Shown here one piece after another: positions 27,192 through 36,776 of a DNA stretch of 64,000 nucleotides (within the stretch, counting starts at the first letter, position 1; the number at the start of each line of letters is the position of its first letter). The notes under the pieces were generated by a model. The model did not search any database and had not been told where the DNA came from. It saw nothing but the letters and a program-made list of their open reading frames with translations. Position numbers and translations under genes: made by a program. Source of the DNA: Streptomyces sp. NBC_01463 (GTDB taxonomy: Bacteria > Actinomycetota > Actinomycetes > Streptomycetales > Streptomycetaceae); the NCBI GenBank assembly GCA_036227345.1, contig CP109468.1, positions 6,448,001 to 6,512,000 on the forward strand, written 5' to 3'.

Positions 27192-28706
27192 TCAGCGGCA
27201 CTTGCGCCCGTCGTTGATGCAGCTCACCACCTTCCGCATCAGCTTGTCGTCGAAGACGTTGATGAAGTCACCGTGATCGGTGACCGGCTTGTGCAACTGC
27301 TCCGGGAAGGAGTCGACGGCGAATCCCGGCCCCGGCGGCACGTCGTACACGATGCGCTGGACCAGTTGCGGAATGGCCTTGAAGCCGTCCTGGCACCGCC
27401 CGTCGTCCTGCGCGAACGCCACATGCGTGCGGTGGTTCGCGCTGTCGGTGTTCTGTCCGTCCCAGCAGCTCTGGAAGGCGAAGGACCGCACGACCTGGCT
27501 GCCCTCCGGGCAGATCGGGTACTTGTCCTTCAGCTGCCGGTCCTCGAATCCGGTGCAGCTCCAGGAGGCGTTGGCATTGGCGTCGCCGTTGGTGAGCGCC
27601 TTGGCGTCGCCGGTGATGATGCGCAGGAAGCGCGGCATGGCCGTGACCTTCCCGGTGGGGTTCCCGGCGAACTTCAGCGTGACCTGGGACGGCGTCTGGA
27701 TCGCCCCAGTGTTCTGGTCCCTGCCGCCGCCGTCGGCGTCCGCGTCGTTCTCCGCCGTGCCGTCCTGAAGCCGGAGCACGGGCCAGTAGTACGTCGACCG
27801 GTCGCCCTGGTTGCGGCAGGTGGTGTCACCGGCCGCCAGGTCGTCGTCGCCGGAGAAGGCGTCGGTGGCCTGGTTGCCCACGTAGTCGTGCATGTGGTGG
27901 GCGCCGTTGCTGACGCCGGGCGCGGCGATGACGTTGTCCGGGTTGAACTTCCCGTTCTGGTTGCGCCCGCACTCGGTGGTGAAGGTGCCGCGCGAGGCGC
28001 CGCGGAGCCGGGCCGGCCGGTCGACGTTCGGCTGGACGGACCGGATGTCGACGAAGTCGGAGTCCTCGGGACCGTTGCCGGTCTGTCCCTGTCCCTGACC
28101 TTGGCCCTGGTCTTGTCCTTGGTCCTGACCCTGGCCGTCGTCGGGCCCGTCGCTCCCGGGGTTCTGCGACGGGTCCTGGGATGGTTTCTGTGACGGGTCC
28201 TGGGACGCCTCCTGCCCGGGGGCCTGCGGTTCGTCGTCCGCGCGCATGCTGCACGGGGCCAGTGAGCCGAGCCCCCGCGGGCGCTGGCCGCTGCGGCCGA
28301 TCGCGGTGACGATGCGGTCGATGCTGGCGGTGCGCCGGGCCTTCAGCGGGTCGAGCACGGCGTTCCGGGCGAGGTCGGGATCCCGGGCCATGCTGTCCCT
28401 GCGGTCGGCGAACTCCCGGTAGGCGTCGGTGATCTGGGTGTCCATGGCGGCCAGTTCACGGTCGACCTCCGCCCGGGCCGGACCGGGAACCTCGGGGATC
28501 TCGTTGACCACCTCGGGGCAGTCGATGGTCGACGCCTGCCGGACCGGCTGCCAGTTCCTGCCGTGGGACGGGCCGGACGAGCCCTCGCCCGCAGAGGCGT
28601 AGACGTTGACCGCGGCCAGCCCACCCCCGCCCAGGATCAGTGCGGCCGAGGCGATGATCGCCCGGTTGGCCAGGGTGGAGCGTTTCTTGCGCGATGTGCG
28701 TCCCAT
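27192..28706 (-). CDS. Secreted DUF1996-domain protein
   Basis: A 504-residue secreted protein. The N-terminal signal or anchor ([25 protein letters not shown]) is followed by a short helical region. Next is a low-complexity linker with repeated DPSQ and GQDQ units (about residues 150-210). The C-terminal DUF1996 domain follows, with the signature [12 protein letters not shown] and NHRTHVAF. The domain is found in secreted proteins of actinomycetes and fungi and is often linked to cell-wall or polysaccharide interaction; its activity is unknown. The start at 28706 ([10 protein letters not shown]) gives a normal twin-basic signal sequence; the open frame upstream is unlikely to be coding. The histidine-rich signature is intact. 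Confidence 0.82.
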   Translation of the reverse strand: MGRTSRKKRSTLANRAIIASAALILGGGGLAAVNVYASAGEGSSGPSHGRNWQPVRQASTIDCPEVVNEIPEVPGPARAEVDRELAAMDTQITDAYREFADRRDSMARDPDLARNAVLDPLKARRTASIDRIVTAIGRSGQRPRGLGSLAPCSMRADDEPQAPGQEASQDPSQKPSQDPSQNPGSDGPDDGQGQDQGQDQGQGQGQGQTGNGPEDSDFVDIRSVQPNVDRPARLRGASRGTFTTECGRNQNGKFNPDNVIAAPGVSNGAHHMHDYVGNQATDAFSGDDDLAAGDTTCRNQGDRSTYYWPVLRLQDGTAENDADADGGGRDQNTGAIQTPSQVTLKFAGNPTGKVTAMPRFLRIITGDAKALTNGDANANASWSCTGFEDRQLKDKYPICPEGSQVVRSFAFQSCWDGQNTDSANHRTHVAFAQDDGRCQDGFKAIPQLVQRIVYDVPPGPGFAVDSFPEQLHKPVTDHGDFINVFDDKLMRKVVSCINDGRKCR

Positions 28707-28812
28707 GGAACTCCTCGGACTCCTCAGGCTTCGCGGGGGAGAAGCGTGACGTTCCATACGGCGCCGGTCCGCGTCCCGTTCAACGGGCCACGGAATCTTT
28801 GGTCGGCAAGTA

Positions 28813-29361
28813 TCAGGCGAACTGCGCGAGTTGGGGATCGATCGGGGCATCCGTCATCCGGTTGGCCAGGGTCGACAGGGTGTAGGTGCCGATACCCAGG
28901 ACCACTTCCAGCGCATTGCGGGAGGTGTACCCGTGCGAGCGGAAGGACTGGAGCGTCGCCTCGTCGACGGCCCCGCTCGTCGCGATGACGGCGAGGGTGA
29001 ACTGCCGGACGGCCTCCAGCCGTTCGTCCGGGAGCGGGCCGGTGCCGTCGCGGAGTGCGGTGATGAGGCCGGCGTCGGCCGCGAGGGCGGTGAGCTTCGC
29101 GGTGTGCATGGCCACGCAGATGTGGCAGCCGTTGCGGACCGCCACCGTCATGATCAGGACCTCGCGGGAGAGCGGGTCCAGGGTCGTCGACTCGAAGAGC
29201 GCGCTCATCCTCAGGAAGCCGTTGAGCACCTCGGGGGACGAGGCGAGCCGGGCAACCGCGGTGGGCAGGTAGCCCTGCTTCTCGGCGACGGCCGCCATGG
29301 CGGGACGGGCGGCGGCGGGGGCGGACGCGGGGGTGAGATCGGGGAATGCGGTGGCGGACAT
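28813..29361 (-). CDS. AhpD-like carboxymuconolactone-decarboxylase-family protein
   Basis: A 182-residue all-helical protein with the AhpD-type active site [10 protein letters not shown] (CxxC plus a nearby His). This motif gives peroxidase or thiol-disulfide activity in the family; decarboxylase activity would not need the two cysteines. GAGAGG lies six bases before the ATG. It is divergent from a MarR regulator gene, and a perfect 12-bp inverted repeat (29379-29426) fills the space between them. Control by redox stress or a phenolic ligand through that MarR protein is likely. Confidence 0.87.
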   Translation of the reverse strand: MSATAFPDLTPASAPAAARPAMAAVAEKQGYLPTAVARLASSPEVLNGFLRMSALFESTTLDPLSREVLIMTVAVRNGCHICVAMHTAKLTALAADAGLITALRDGTGPLPDERLEAVRQFTLAVIATSGAVDEATLQSFRSHGYTSRNALEVVLGIGTYTLSTLANRMTDAPIDPQLAQFA

Positions 29362-29378
29362 GGCTGGCCTCTCGCGAT

Positions 29379-29426
29379 AAACTCGACAACGTGATTGACG
29401 AAAAGGTAAACCAGGTTGTCGAGTTT
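29379..29426. promoter_or_regulatory. MarR operator between the AhpD-like gene and marR
   Basis: AAACTCGACAAC (29379-29390) and GTTGTCGAGTTT (29415-29426) are perfect inverted copies 24 bp apart, one near each divergent start. It is positioned to control both genes. Confidence 0.75.
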
Positions 29427-29430
29427 CGCA

Positions 29431-29922
29431 ATGGCTGAGCGTGCGGACGGTGCCCCCGCCGATGACGGGGCGGGCTTCGAGCTGCCCCTGCTGCTCTTCG
29501 CCGGATTCCGTTCGGTCATCGACGGCCTGCACCGCGAACTGGCCGAGCAGGGTCACCCCGACATGCGTCCCGCGTACGGGTACGCGCTCCAGGCGGTGGG
29601 CCGGGGCGGGTCGACCGCCAGTGAGATCGGCCGGCGGCTGGGGGTGTCCAAACAGGCCGCCGGGAAGACCGTCGAGAAGCTCGAAGCCCTCGGATACGTC
29701 GAACGCCTCGACGATCCGCAGGACGGCCGCCGCAAGCTGGTCCGGCTGTCCCCGCGCGGCGTCGACATGCTGGTCCGGTCCGCCGAGGGCTTCGACCGGC
29801 TGCGCGCCGAGTGGATGCGGGTGCTCGGGGCCGAGCGCGTCCGCGCCATGGAGGCCGACCTGCGCGCCATGGCGGGACCGGACGCCTTCCGGCTCGACAT
29901 GGCCGCCTGGTTCAACGGCTGA
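29431..29922 (+). CDS. MarR-family regulator
   Basis: A 163-residue winged-helix regulator. The DNA-binding part reads STASEIGRRLGVSKQAAGKTVEKLEALGYVERLDDPQDGRRK, of which the recognition helix is SKQAAGKTVEKLE and the wing is DPQDGRRK. I prefer the ATG at 29431 because the alternative TTG at 29416 lies inside the operator arm. It is divergent from the AhpD-like gene and probably represses both itself and that gene. The ligand is unknown; one possibility is oxidation, although the protein has no cysteine. Confidence 0.85.
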   Translation: MAERADGAPADDGAGFELPLLLFAGFRSVIDGLHRELAEQGHPDMRPAYGYALQAVGRGGSTASEIGRRLGVSKQAAGKTVEKLEALGYVERLDDPQDGRRKLVRLSPRGVDMLVRSAEGFDRLRAEWMRVLGAERVRAMEADLRAMAGPDAFRLDMAAWFNG

Positions 29923-30033
29923 ACGGTGCGACCGGGCTTGGACTTTAGCGGCGAGAGATAGGACGTATGTAGCGCACACCCTTCCCGTGGGCCACTCATT
30001 GCGGCACCATGCACGCGTCGGCACCCAAGAGAT

Positions 30034-30051
30034 CCGACCACTCGTGGTCGG
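30034..30051 (+). promoter_or_regulatory. Hairpin just before the fucosidase ribosome site
   Basis: CCGACCA (30034-30040), CTCG loop, TGGTCGG (30045-30051). It ends five bases before the GGGAGGG ribosome site of the gene at 30067. It could be an operator or a translation-modulating stem. Confidence 0.4.
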
Positions 30052-30066
30052 GAATGGGAGGGAACC

Positions 30067-31731
30067 ATGGCACGACGCACCCATGTGCTCAGCGCGCTCG
30101 CACTGGCGGCGGCCGCCGCGCTCGTCCCCGTACAGGCCACGGCGCAGCAGTCCGCGGACGCCCGGACCGGACCGTCGGCCGCTCCGTGCGGCGCGCCCGT
30201 GAGACCCGCTTCGCAGATGACCGTCGAGTCCTGCGACAGCCCCGGCCGGATCATCGAGAAGGCGGCGAACATCGTCCCCACACCGGGACAGCTCGCCTGG
30301 CAGCAGCGGGAGGTCACCGCCTTCACGCACTTCGGGATGAACACCTTCACCGGCCGCGAGTGGGGTTCCGGCACGGAGGACGAGAAGCTCTTCGCGCCGA
30401 AGAGCATCGACGCCGACCAGTGGATGCGCGCCTACAAGGCCGCGGGCGTCGAACAGGTCATGCTCACGGTCAAGCACCACGACGGGTTCGTCCTCTACCC
30501 GAGCCGCTACACCGATCACTCGGTCGCCCTCAGCCCCGGCAGCCCCGATGTCGTCGCCGCCTATGTGAAGGCCGCCCGCAAGGCGGGCCTCAAGGTCGGC
30601 CTCTACCTCTCGCCCTCCGACGGCGCCGAACTCCCGCACGCCTGGCACGCCGAGTGGGTCGAGACCATCCGCGCCAAGCAGGCCGAGGGCAAGCCGCTGA
30701 GCCTGCCCGAGCGGATGGCGCTGGAGGACGGCGACCGCGCCCCGGCCGGCCAAGGCCGCTTCGGCAACGGCAGCGCCGTCACCGAGCGCACCATCCCCAC
30801 CCTCGTCCCCGGTGACGACCGCGCCGCCCGGGTGCGGAGCGGCAAGCTGCCCACCTTCAAGGTGAAGGCCGACGACTACGACGCGTACTACCTGAACCAG
30901 CTGTACGAGATCTTCACCCAGTACGGCCCGGTCGAGGAACTCTGGCTGGACGGCGCCAACCCCTGGTCCGGCTCCGGCATCACCCAGAAGTACGACGTCA
31001 AGCAGTGGTTCGACATGGTCAAGGCGCTGTCGCCGAACACCGTCGTCTTCCAGGGCCCGCAGGGCGTCCGCTGGGTAGGGAACGAGTCAGGCGTCGCCCG
31101 GGAGACCGAGTGGAGCGTCACCCCGCACGTCACCGACCCGTGGACGGGCCTCGGCAGCCTCCCCAACGACTCCACCGACCCCGACATCGGGTCCAGGGGC
31201 AGGCTCCTCGAACCGGGCATCAACTACCTCCAGTGGTACCCGGCCGAGGCCGACGTCTCCAACCGGCCCGGCTGGTTCTACCACCCCGACGAGAAGCCCA
31301 AGACCCCCGCGCAGCTGATGGACCTGTACGAGAAGAGCGTCGGCCGCAACGCCTCGCTCCTGCTCAACGTCCCGCCCGCGCCGGACGGCCGGATCGCCGC
31401 CGCTGACGTCGCGTCCCTGACCGCCTACGGCGCCGACGTGCGCCGGGTCTACGGCGCCGACGTGCGCAAGCAGGGCCCCGGCCCGTACACCTTCGACCGG
31501 GTCGCCGTCCGCGAGGACATCCGGCACGGACAGCGGGTGGAGAAGTTCGCGGTCGAGGCCCGGATCGACGGAACGTGGCAGCGGATCGCGGAGGGCACCA
31601 CCATCGGGCACGAGCGGATCCTGCCGCTGCCCGCGGCCGTCACGGCCGGCGCGGTCCGGGTCAAGGTGCTGGAATCCAGGGCGAAGCCGCACCTGGGCGC
31701 CACCACCCTGCACCTCACCACCGCGCGCTAA
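30067..31731 (+). CDS. Secreted GH29 alpha-L-fucosidase
   Basis: A 554-residue secreted glycoside hydrolase family 29 enzyme that removes alpha-linked fucose from glycans. The signal peptide is residues 1-28 (VLSALALAAAAALVPVQATAQ). The family landmarks are AFTHFGMNTFTGREWGSG, MLTVKHHDGFVLYPSRYTDHSV (two runs joined here) and GLYLSPSD. EELWLDGANPW carries the likely nucleophile Asp295. The C-terminal 110 residues look like a beta-sandwich accessory domain (FDRVAVREDIRHGQRV). No other fucose-use genes are nearby. It converges with the response-regulator gene, overlapping it by four bases at the 3' ends. Confidence 0.9.
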   Translation: MARRTHVLSALALAAAAALVPVQATAQQSADARTGPSAAPCGAPVRPASQMTVESCDSPGRIIEKAANIVPTPGQLAWQQREVTAFTHFGMNTFTGREWGSGTEDEKLFAPKSIDADQWMRAYKAAGVEQVMLTVKHHDGFVLYPSRYTDHSVALSPGSPDVVAAYVKAARKAGLKVGLYLSPSDGAELPHAWHAEWVETIRAKQAEGKPLSLPERMALEDGDRAPAGQGRFGNGSAVTERTIPTLVPGDDRAARVRSGKLPTFKVKADDYDAYYLNQLYEIFTQYGPVEELWLDGANPWSGSGITQKYDVKQWFDMVKALSPNTVVFQGPQGVRWVGNESGVARETEWSVTPHVTDPWTGLGSLPNDSTDPDIGSRGRLLEPGINYLQWYPAEADVSNRPGWFYHPDEKPKTPAQLMDLYEKSVGRNASLLLNVPPAPDGRIAAADVASLTAYGADVRRVYGADVRKQGPGPYTFDRVAVREDIRHGQRVEKFAVEARIDGTWQRIAEGTTIGHERILPLPAAVTAGAVRVKVLESRAKPHLGATTLHLTTAR

Positions 31732-32375
31732 CCGCGGTCCAGGTAGGCGAGTACGGCCAGAACGCGGCGGTTGTCGTCGTCGGACGGCGGCAGGCCGAGC
31801 TTCCCGAAGATGTTCGAGGTGTGCTTGGCCACCGCCCGCTCCGTGATCACCATCTGCGAGGCGATCGCCGCGTTCGAACGGCCCTGGGCCATCAGCTCCA
31901 TGACCTCCCGCTCGCGCGGCGTCAGCCCGCCCATCGGCTTGTCCTGCGAACGCCGCGACAGCAGCTGCGAGATGACCTGCGGGTCCATCGCGGTGCCGCC
32001 GGCGGCGACCCGGCGCACCGCGTCGATGAACTGGTCGGCGTCGAAGACCCGGTCCTTGAGCAGATAACCGATGGCACCGTTGCCGTCCGCCAGCAGCTCG
32101 CGCGCGTACAACTGCTCGACGTGCTGGGAGAGCACGAGCACCGGCAGGCCGGGTCTGGCCCGCCGGGCGGCCAGCGCGCACTGCAGCCCCTCGTCCGTGT
32201 GGGACGGCGGAAGCCGGACGTCGACGACAGCGACGTCCGGCTTCAACTCGGCGAGGGCTCTGGTGAGTTCGGGCCCGGTCTCGACGGCGGCCGCGATCTC
32301 GAAGTCGTACGCCTCCAGCATGCGGACCAGGCCGTCGCGCAGCAGGAAGAGATCTTCGGCTAGGACAACTCGCAA
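31728..32375 (-). CDS. NarL/LuxR-family response regulator
   Basis: A 215-residue response regulator. The receiver domain has the acidic pair AED at residues 6-8, phosphorylation Asp52 in VVDVRLPP and the conserved Lys in LLKDR. The C-terminal LuxR helix-turn-helix contains LTPREREVMELMAQGRSNAAIASQ (shown in part). The start is TTG at 32375, inside the 3' end of the kinase gene, with GGAG five bases upstream; the 16-base overlap indicates coupled translation. It is the partner of the kinase at 32360-33628 and may control the divergent MMPL transporter gene, as such pairs often do. Confidence 0.92.
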   Translation of the reverse strand: MRVVLAEDLFLLRDGLVRMLEAYDFEIAAAVETGPELTRALAELKPDVAVVDVRLPPSHTDEGLQCALAARRARPGLPVLVLSQHVEQLYARELLADGNGAIGYLLKDRVFDADQFIDAVRRVAAGGTAMDPQVISQLLSRRSQDKPMGGLTPREREVMELMAQGRSNAAIASQMVITERAVAKHTSNIFGKLGLPPSDDDNRRVLAVLAYLDRG

Positions 32376-33628
32376 GGGATCTCCATGGTCACCATGGTGG
32401 GACCGCCCGCGGGGCTGCTGACGGCCATGATGCCGTCGAATGTACCGAGTCGGCGTTCGACTCCGCTCAGGCCCGAGCCCGTTCCGGTCTCGGCGCCGCC
32501 CTTTCCGTTGTCCGTGACGGAGATCCGCAGATGCCCGTCGGCGTCGTGCACGTCCACCCAGATCCTGTCGGCGCCCGAGTGCTTCGCCGCGTTCGTCAGG
32601 AGCTCACTGACCGCGAAGTACGCGGCCGACTCGACCGGGGCGTCCGCACGCCCGCTCAGCTCCACATCGACCTCGGTCCGGATGGGCAGCCGCAGCGCCA
32701 GCGCCTTGACCGCGTCCCCGAGCCCACGCTCGGCGAGAACCGGCGGATGGATGCCCCGCACCAGGTCGCGCAGTTCCGTGAGCGCCTCCGCCGACGACTC
32801 GCGGGCCGTCGCAAGCAGCTTCTTCGCCTGCGCCGGGTCCTTCTCGATCAGCGCCTCGATGGTGCCCAGGTTCATGCCCATGGCGACCAGCCGGGCCTGC
32901 GCCCCGTCGTGCAGATCCCGCTCGATGCGGCGCAGTTCCGAGGCGGCGGTGTCGACCGCCTCGTGCCGGGTCTCGGTCAGCCGGTCGATGCGCAGGGCCA
33001 GTTCCTGCTCGTGCGTCGGAGCCAGCAGCGAGCGCGCGATCACGAAGTGGGTCCGCAGCAGCCGCTCGCTCAGCGCCACACCGACCGCGAAGAACGCCAC
33101 GCCGGTCGCGGCGGCCACGAGCGCCGTCGCCTGGCTGTCGACCGGCACGAACGCGTACCAGTACGTGTCGTCCCTGAAGACCCGCCACAGCCCGGCCGCC
33201 AGGACGAAGCCCTCCACCGGGTAGATCATCAGCGTTGCTGCCAGCAACGCCACCACGGAGCCGGCCGTCATATCGGCCAGCAGCCACTGCATGTCCCGCC
33301 AGGTCGCCGGGTCCTTCAGCATCAGCGTGGTCCGCTCCACCTGCCCGGTGAAACCGCTGCGGACATCCTTCGGCAGCGGCCGGTACGGGACCGGGATGCG
33401 GACGTCCGACCAGGTGATGGCCAGCAGCCGCCGCTGGTTGGCGTGCTTGCGGACCGCCGCCAGCATCTGGGGGGTGGTGACGAGACCGATACCCAGCGGG
33501 ATGAGGGCCATGGAGACCAGCGTCAGCACGAACAGCGTGACCGACCCCGCCAACGCGGTGATCGACAGCACCAGCCCGCGCCCAGCGGCCAGCAGCGCGG
33601 CCCTTGTCCGTCCGGTCGGCCTGTTCAT
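32360..33628 (-). CDS. Sensor histidine kinase (HisKA_3 type)
   Basis: A 422-residue membrane sensor kinase. The N-terminal half has four hydrophobic segments arranged as in the streptomycete sensor domain of this family (GRGLVLSITALAGSVTLFVL, then MTAGSVVALLAATLM). The dimerisation and phosphoacceptor motif is RRIERDLHDGAQARLVAMGM, where the His precedes Asp-Gly. The ATPase domain has ELLTNAAKHSGAD and DNGKGG. GGGAAGAGGGA before ATG 33628 decides the start. It overlaps the response-regulator gene and is divergent from the MMPL gene. The signal is unknown. Confidence 0.92.
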   Translation of the reverse strand: MNRPTGRTRAALLAAGRGLVLSITALAGSVTLFVLTLVSMALIPLGIGLVTTPQMLAAVRKHANQRRLLAITWSDVRIPVPYRPLPKDVRSGFTGQVERTTLMLKDPATWRDMQWLLADMTAGSVVALLAATLMIYPVEGFVLAAGLWRVFRDDTYWYAFVPVDSQATALVAAATGVAFFAVGVALSERLLRTHFVIARSLLAPTHEQELALRIDRLTETRHEAVDTAASELRRIERDLHDGAQARLVAMGMNLGTIEALIEKDPAQAKKLLATARESSAEALTELRDLVRGIHPPVLAERGLGDAVKALALRLPIRTEVDVELSGRADAPVESAAYFAVSELLTNAAKHSGADRIWVDVHDADGHLRISVTDNGKGGAETGTGSGLSGVERRLGTFDGIMAVSSPAGGPTMVTMEIPCELS

Positions 33629-33865
33629 ATCGGTCCCTCTTCCCTTGCCGGTGCTCGTGTCAGCCCCGGTTCCCGCCCAGTCTGTCCTCTCCCGCGACCG
33701 CGGCGGCAGCCGTTTCGCCACCCGGGCGGGGTGTACCCAGCACCACCCCCGCGACCTCGCCCTACGTCGCGGGAAGAGGGGGCTTCGGCGGCTGGGGCGG
33801 CGGGCCCCGGATTCCTAGATTCATGGGTGTCCAGTCCAACGTCCAACACAGGGGGCGAACACGCC

Positions 33866-36004
33866 ATGAGGCGTAATCTCGCGGCACGCATCGGTGTGTG
33901 GAGCGCACACCATCGCAAGACGGCCATTCTCGGCTGGCTGCTCTTCGTCGTGCTCGCAGCGGGCATCGGCGGTGCGTCCGGCATGGTCGAGATGACCGAC
34001 GCGGAGAACGGCGCCGGCGACTCGGCCCGCGCCGAGCAGATCCTCTCCGACGCCGGCCTCAGCCACCGGGCGGGCGAGATGGTCATGGTGTCGTCGGCCG
34101 AGCCGGACGGCTGGCGGACCGCGGCCCAGCAGCTGACCACGGCCCTCGGGAAGACCGGTGAGGTGACCGGCCTCGCGAAGCCGGTCGCCTCCGAGGACGG
34201 CAAGGACGCCCTGATCACCTTCGAGATGAAGGGCGAGGCGGCCACCGCGTCCGACCGGGTGCAGCCCGTCCTGGACGCCGTGTCCGGGGTGCAGAAGGAA
34301 CGGACGGACGTCACCGTCCACCAGTTCGGGGACGCCAGTGCCGGGAAGTGGCTCGGTGACCTGCTGACCGACGACTTCCAGAAGGCCGAGTTCACCGCCG
34401 TACCCCTGGCCCTGGGCATCCTGCTGGTCGCCTTCGGCGCCGTCGTCGCGGCGCTGCTGCCCGTCGGGCTCGCCCTGACCGCGTGCATGGCCGCCTTCGG
34501 TCTGCTGTCGCTCGCCAGCCACCAACTGCACCTCTTCCAGACCACGTACTCCGTGATGTTCCTGATGGGCTTCGCCGTCGGCGTCGACTACTGCCTCTTC
34601 TACCTGCGGCGCGAGCGGGACGAGCGGGCCGCGGGGCGCGACGCGGAGACGGCGCTGCGGATCGCCGCGGCGACCAGCGGCCGGTCCGTGCTGGTGTCCG
34701 GGCTGACCGTCATGGTCGCGATGGCCGGCATGTTCCTGTCCGGACTGCTGCTGTTCAAGGGCTTCGCCATCGCCACGATCATCGTGGTCTTCATCGCCAT
34801 GATGGGCTCCGTGACCGTGCTGCCCGCGCTGCTCTCCTGGCTGGGCGACCGGATCGACGCCGGACGCGTACCGCTGCTGAACCGGCGCAACAAGCGCGGC
34901 AAGAAGGAGAGCGGCCGCCTCGCCGGCAAGCTCCTGCGGCCGGTCCTGGCCAGGCCGAAGTTCTTCGCCGCCGTCTCCGCGGTCGTCCTGCTCGTGCTGG
35001 CCGCGCCCGCGCTCGGCATGAAGACCGAGGAACTGGGCCTGGAGAAGCAGTTCGGCTCCGACTCCCAGCTCTCGGTCGCCTACCGGCACATCAGCGACAC
35101 CTTCCCCGGCGGCCCGGCCCCGGCCCAGGTCGTCGTCGAGGCGGACGACATCGAGGCACCCGGTGTGCGCAAGGCACTCGCCGGCTTCGACCAGGTGACC
35201 GTCCACCGGGCGCAGAACGTCGCCGAGATCGAGATCCCGATGCCGCGCGGCGAGGACGATCTGACCGAACTGCGCGACAAGAAGCTGCCGGCCGCGTTCG
35301 AAGGGACGGGCGCCCACGCGTACGTGACCGGTGAGGTGGCCGGGTCCACGGACTTCAACGACCAGCTGAAGGCCGGCATCCTGCCCGTCTTCCTCTTCAT
35401 CACCGCGGTGACCTTCCTGCTGATGCTGTTCTGCTTCCGCAGCTACGTCATCGCCGTCACCGCGATCCTGCTCAACCTGCTCTCGGTGGCCGCCGCGTAC
35501 GGCGTGATGACCGCGGTCTTCCAGCACGGCTGGGGTGCCTCGCTGATCGGCTCGGAGGGGGTCGGCGCGATCGAGTCCTGGATGCCGCTGTTCGTCCTCG
35601 TCGTCCTGTTCGGACTCTCGATGGACTACCACGTGTTCGTGGTCTCCCGGATCCGCGAGGCCCACGGCCGCGGGCTCTCCACCCGGGCCGCGATCGACGA
35701 GGGCATCCGGCGCACGGCCGGTGCGGTGACCGGAGCGGCCGTGATCATGGTGGCGGTGTTCTCGGTCTTCGGGACGCTGTCCATGCAGGACATGCAGCAG
35801 ATGGGCGTCGGCCTGGCCGTCGCGGTGCTGCTGGACGCCACGATCGTACGGATGGTCCTGCTGCCCTCCGTGATGGCGCTGCTGGGCGAGCGGAACTGGC
35901 GGACCCCGCGCGGACTGTCCCGGCTGCCGAGCCTGGACCACGAGGAGCCGGAGCAGGCGCCCGCTCCCGCGGCCGCCCCGGTGGGGACGGGCCTGCACGG
36001 CTGA
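33866..36004 (+). CDS. MMPL/RND-family membrane transporter
   Basis: A 712-residue exporter with 12 predicted helices in two related halves. Each half is one helix, a large extracellular loop, then five helices. Motifs include FGVDYCLFYLRRERDE-like GVDYCLFYLRRERDE in the first half and GLSMDYHVFVVSRIREA in the second, the Asp-Tyr pair of proton-driven MMPL proteins. A short cytoplasmic tail ends the protein. Members export lipids, pigments or drugs. ATG 33866 is the first plausible start of this frame (MRRNLAARIGVWSAHHRK). The long open frame upstream is antisense shadow of the kinase gene. The divergent two-component system suggests envelope-stress or drug-induced control. Confidence 0.92.
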   Translation: MRRNLAARIGVWSAHHRKTAILGWLLFVVLAAGIGGASGMVEMTDAENGAGDSARAEQILSDAGLSHRAGEMVMVSSAEPDGWRTAAQQLTTALGKTGEVTGLAKPVASEDGKDALITFEMKGEAATASDRVQPVLDAVSGVQKERTDVTVHQFGDASAGKWLGDLLTDDFQKAEFTAVPLALGILLVAFGAVVAALLPVGLALTACMAAFGLLSLASHQLHLFQTTYSVMFLMGFAVGVDYCLFYLRRERDERAAGRDAETALRIAAATSGRSVLVSGLTVMVAMAGMFLSGLLLFKGFAIATIIVVFIAMMGSVTVLPALLSWLGDRIDAGRVPLLNRRNKRGKKESGRLAGKLLRPVLARPKFFAAVSAVVLLVLAAPALGMKTEELGLEKQFGSDSQLSVAYRHISDTFPGGPAPAQVVVEADDIEAPGVRKALAGFDQVTVHRAQNVAEIEIPMPRGEDDLTELRDKKLPAAFEGTGAHAYVTGEVAGSTDFNDQLKAGILPVFLFITAVTFLLMLFCFRSYVIAVTAILLNLLSVAAAYGVMTAVFQHGWGASLIGSEGVGAIESWMPLFVLVVLFGLSMDYHVFVVSRIREAHGRGLSTRAAIDEGIRRTAGAVTGAAVIMVAVFSVFGTLSMQDMQQMGVGLAVAVLLDATIVRMVLLPSVMALLGERNWRTPRGLSRLPSLDHEEPEQAPAPAAAPVGTGLHG

Positions 36005-36016
36005 CCCCGGACACAC

Positions 36017-36058
36017 GGAGGGGCCCTGTTCCGGAACGTGCCGGAACAGGGCCCCTCC
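36017..36058. terminator. Bidirectional terminator between MMPL and winged-helix genes
   Basis: Perfect 18-bp arms (36017-36034 and 36041-36058) with loop AACGTG. It serves both convergent genes. Confidence 0.85.
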
Positions 36059-36066
36059 GGCCCGTC

Positions 36067-36693
36067 TCAGGGTGCGTACTTGTAACCGACGCGCCGCACC
36101 GTCTGGATCGACCGGCGGTGCTCGACGCCCAGCTTGCGGCGCAGCCGGGCGACATGGACGTCGACGGTGCGCCCGTCGCCCACGTGCCCGTACCCCCAGA
36201 CCGTGGTGACCAGCTGGTCGCGGGTGTGCACCCGGTGCGGGTGCGCCACCAGATGGGCGAGGAGCTCGAACTCCAGGTAGGTCAGGTCGAGCGTGTTCCC
36301 GTTCACCGCGGCGGTGCGCTGGACGGAGTCGATCCGGACCGGACCGGCACCCCGGTCGTCCAGGGTCTCCGGCACCTCGAACCGGCCGGCCCTGGCGACC
36401 CCGGCGGCCGCGGCCGCGAGGGCCGGCTGCTGGTCGGCCGGGACGAGCACCAGGTATCCGACCATCGGAGGCCGGCCCGGCAGCGCCGGCACCGTGTGCT
36501 GGGGCGCGGGCAGCCAGGTGGCGCCCGGGGTCAGGAACGCGGAGACATCGGCCGGCTGGACGACCTCGTCCGGATCAACGGCCCGGAGCCGGTGCCGGTT
36601 GGGGGACAGGGGACGGGCGGAGGCGGCCGCAGCGGTCGCCGACGGCGCTGCGGTGGCAGCGGCTGCGGCGGAGAAGGTACGAGTGTTCGCCAT
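36067..36693 (-). CDS. Winged-helix (OmpR-type C-terminal domain) regulator without a receiver
   Basis: A 208-residue protein. The C-terminal 90 residues are an OmpR/PhoB-type winged helix (LDLTYLEFELLAHLVAHPHRVHTRDQL, then GDGRTVDVHVARLRRKLG and TVRRVGYKYAP). The N-terminal half is Ala-rich and not a receiver domain, with no phosphorylatable Asp arrangement; VGYLVLVPADQQPALAAAAAGVARAGRF may be a small alpha/beta fold. It may therefore bind DNA without phosphorylation. The start is ATG 36693; an upstream in-frame extension is less likely. A 39-codon ORF lies 83 bases upstream on the same strand. Confidence 0.85.
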   Translation of the reverse strand: MANTRTFSAAAAATAAPSATAAAASARPLSPNRHRLRAVDPDEVVQPADVSAFLTPGATWLPAPQHTVPALPGRPPMVGYLVLVPADQQPALAAAAAGVARAGRFEVPETLDDRGAGPVRIDSVQRTAAVNGNTLDLTYLEFELLAHLVAHPHRVHTRDQLVTTVWGYGHVGDGRTVDVHVARLRRKLGVEHRRSIQTVRRVGYKYAP

Positions 36694-36776
36694 GAGGGTC
36701 AGCTCTTTCGCGCGAGGGAGTCGTCTGTGGACGGACTTGCTTCGTGCGCGCGGACCGAAGACCGGGGTGAGCGGCT

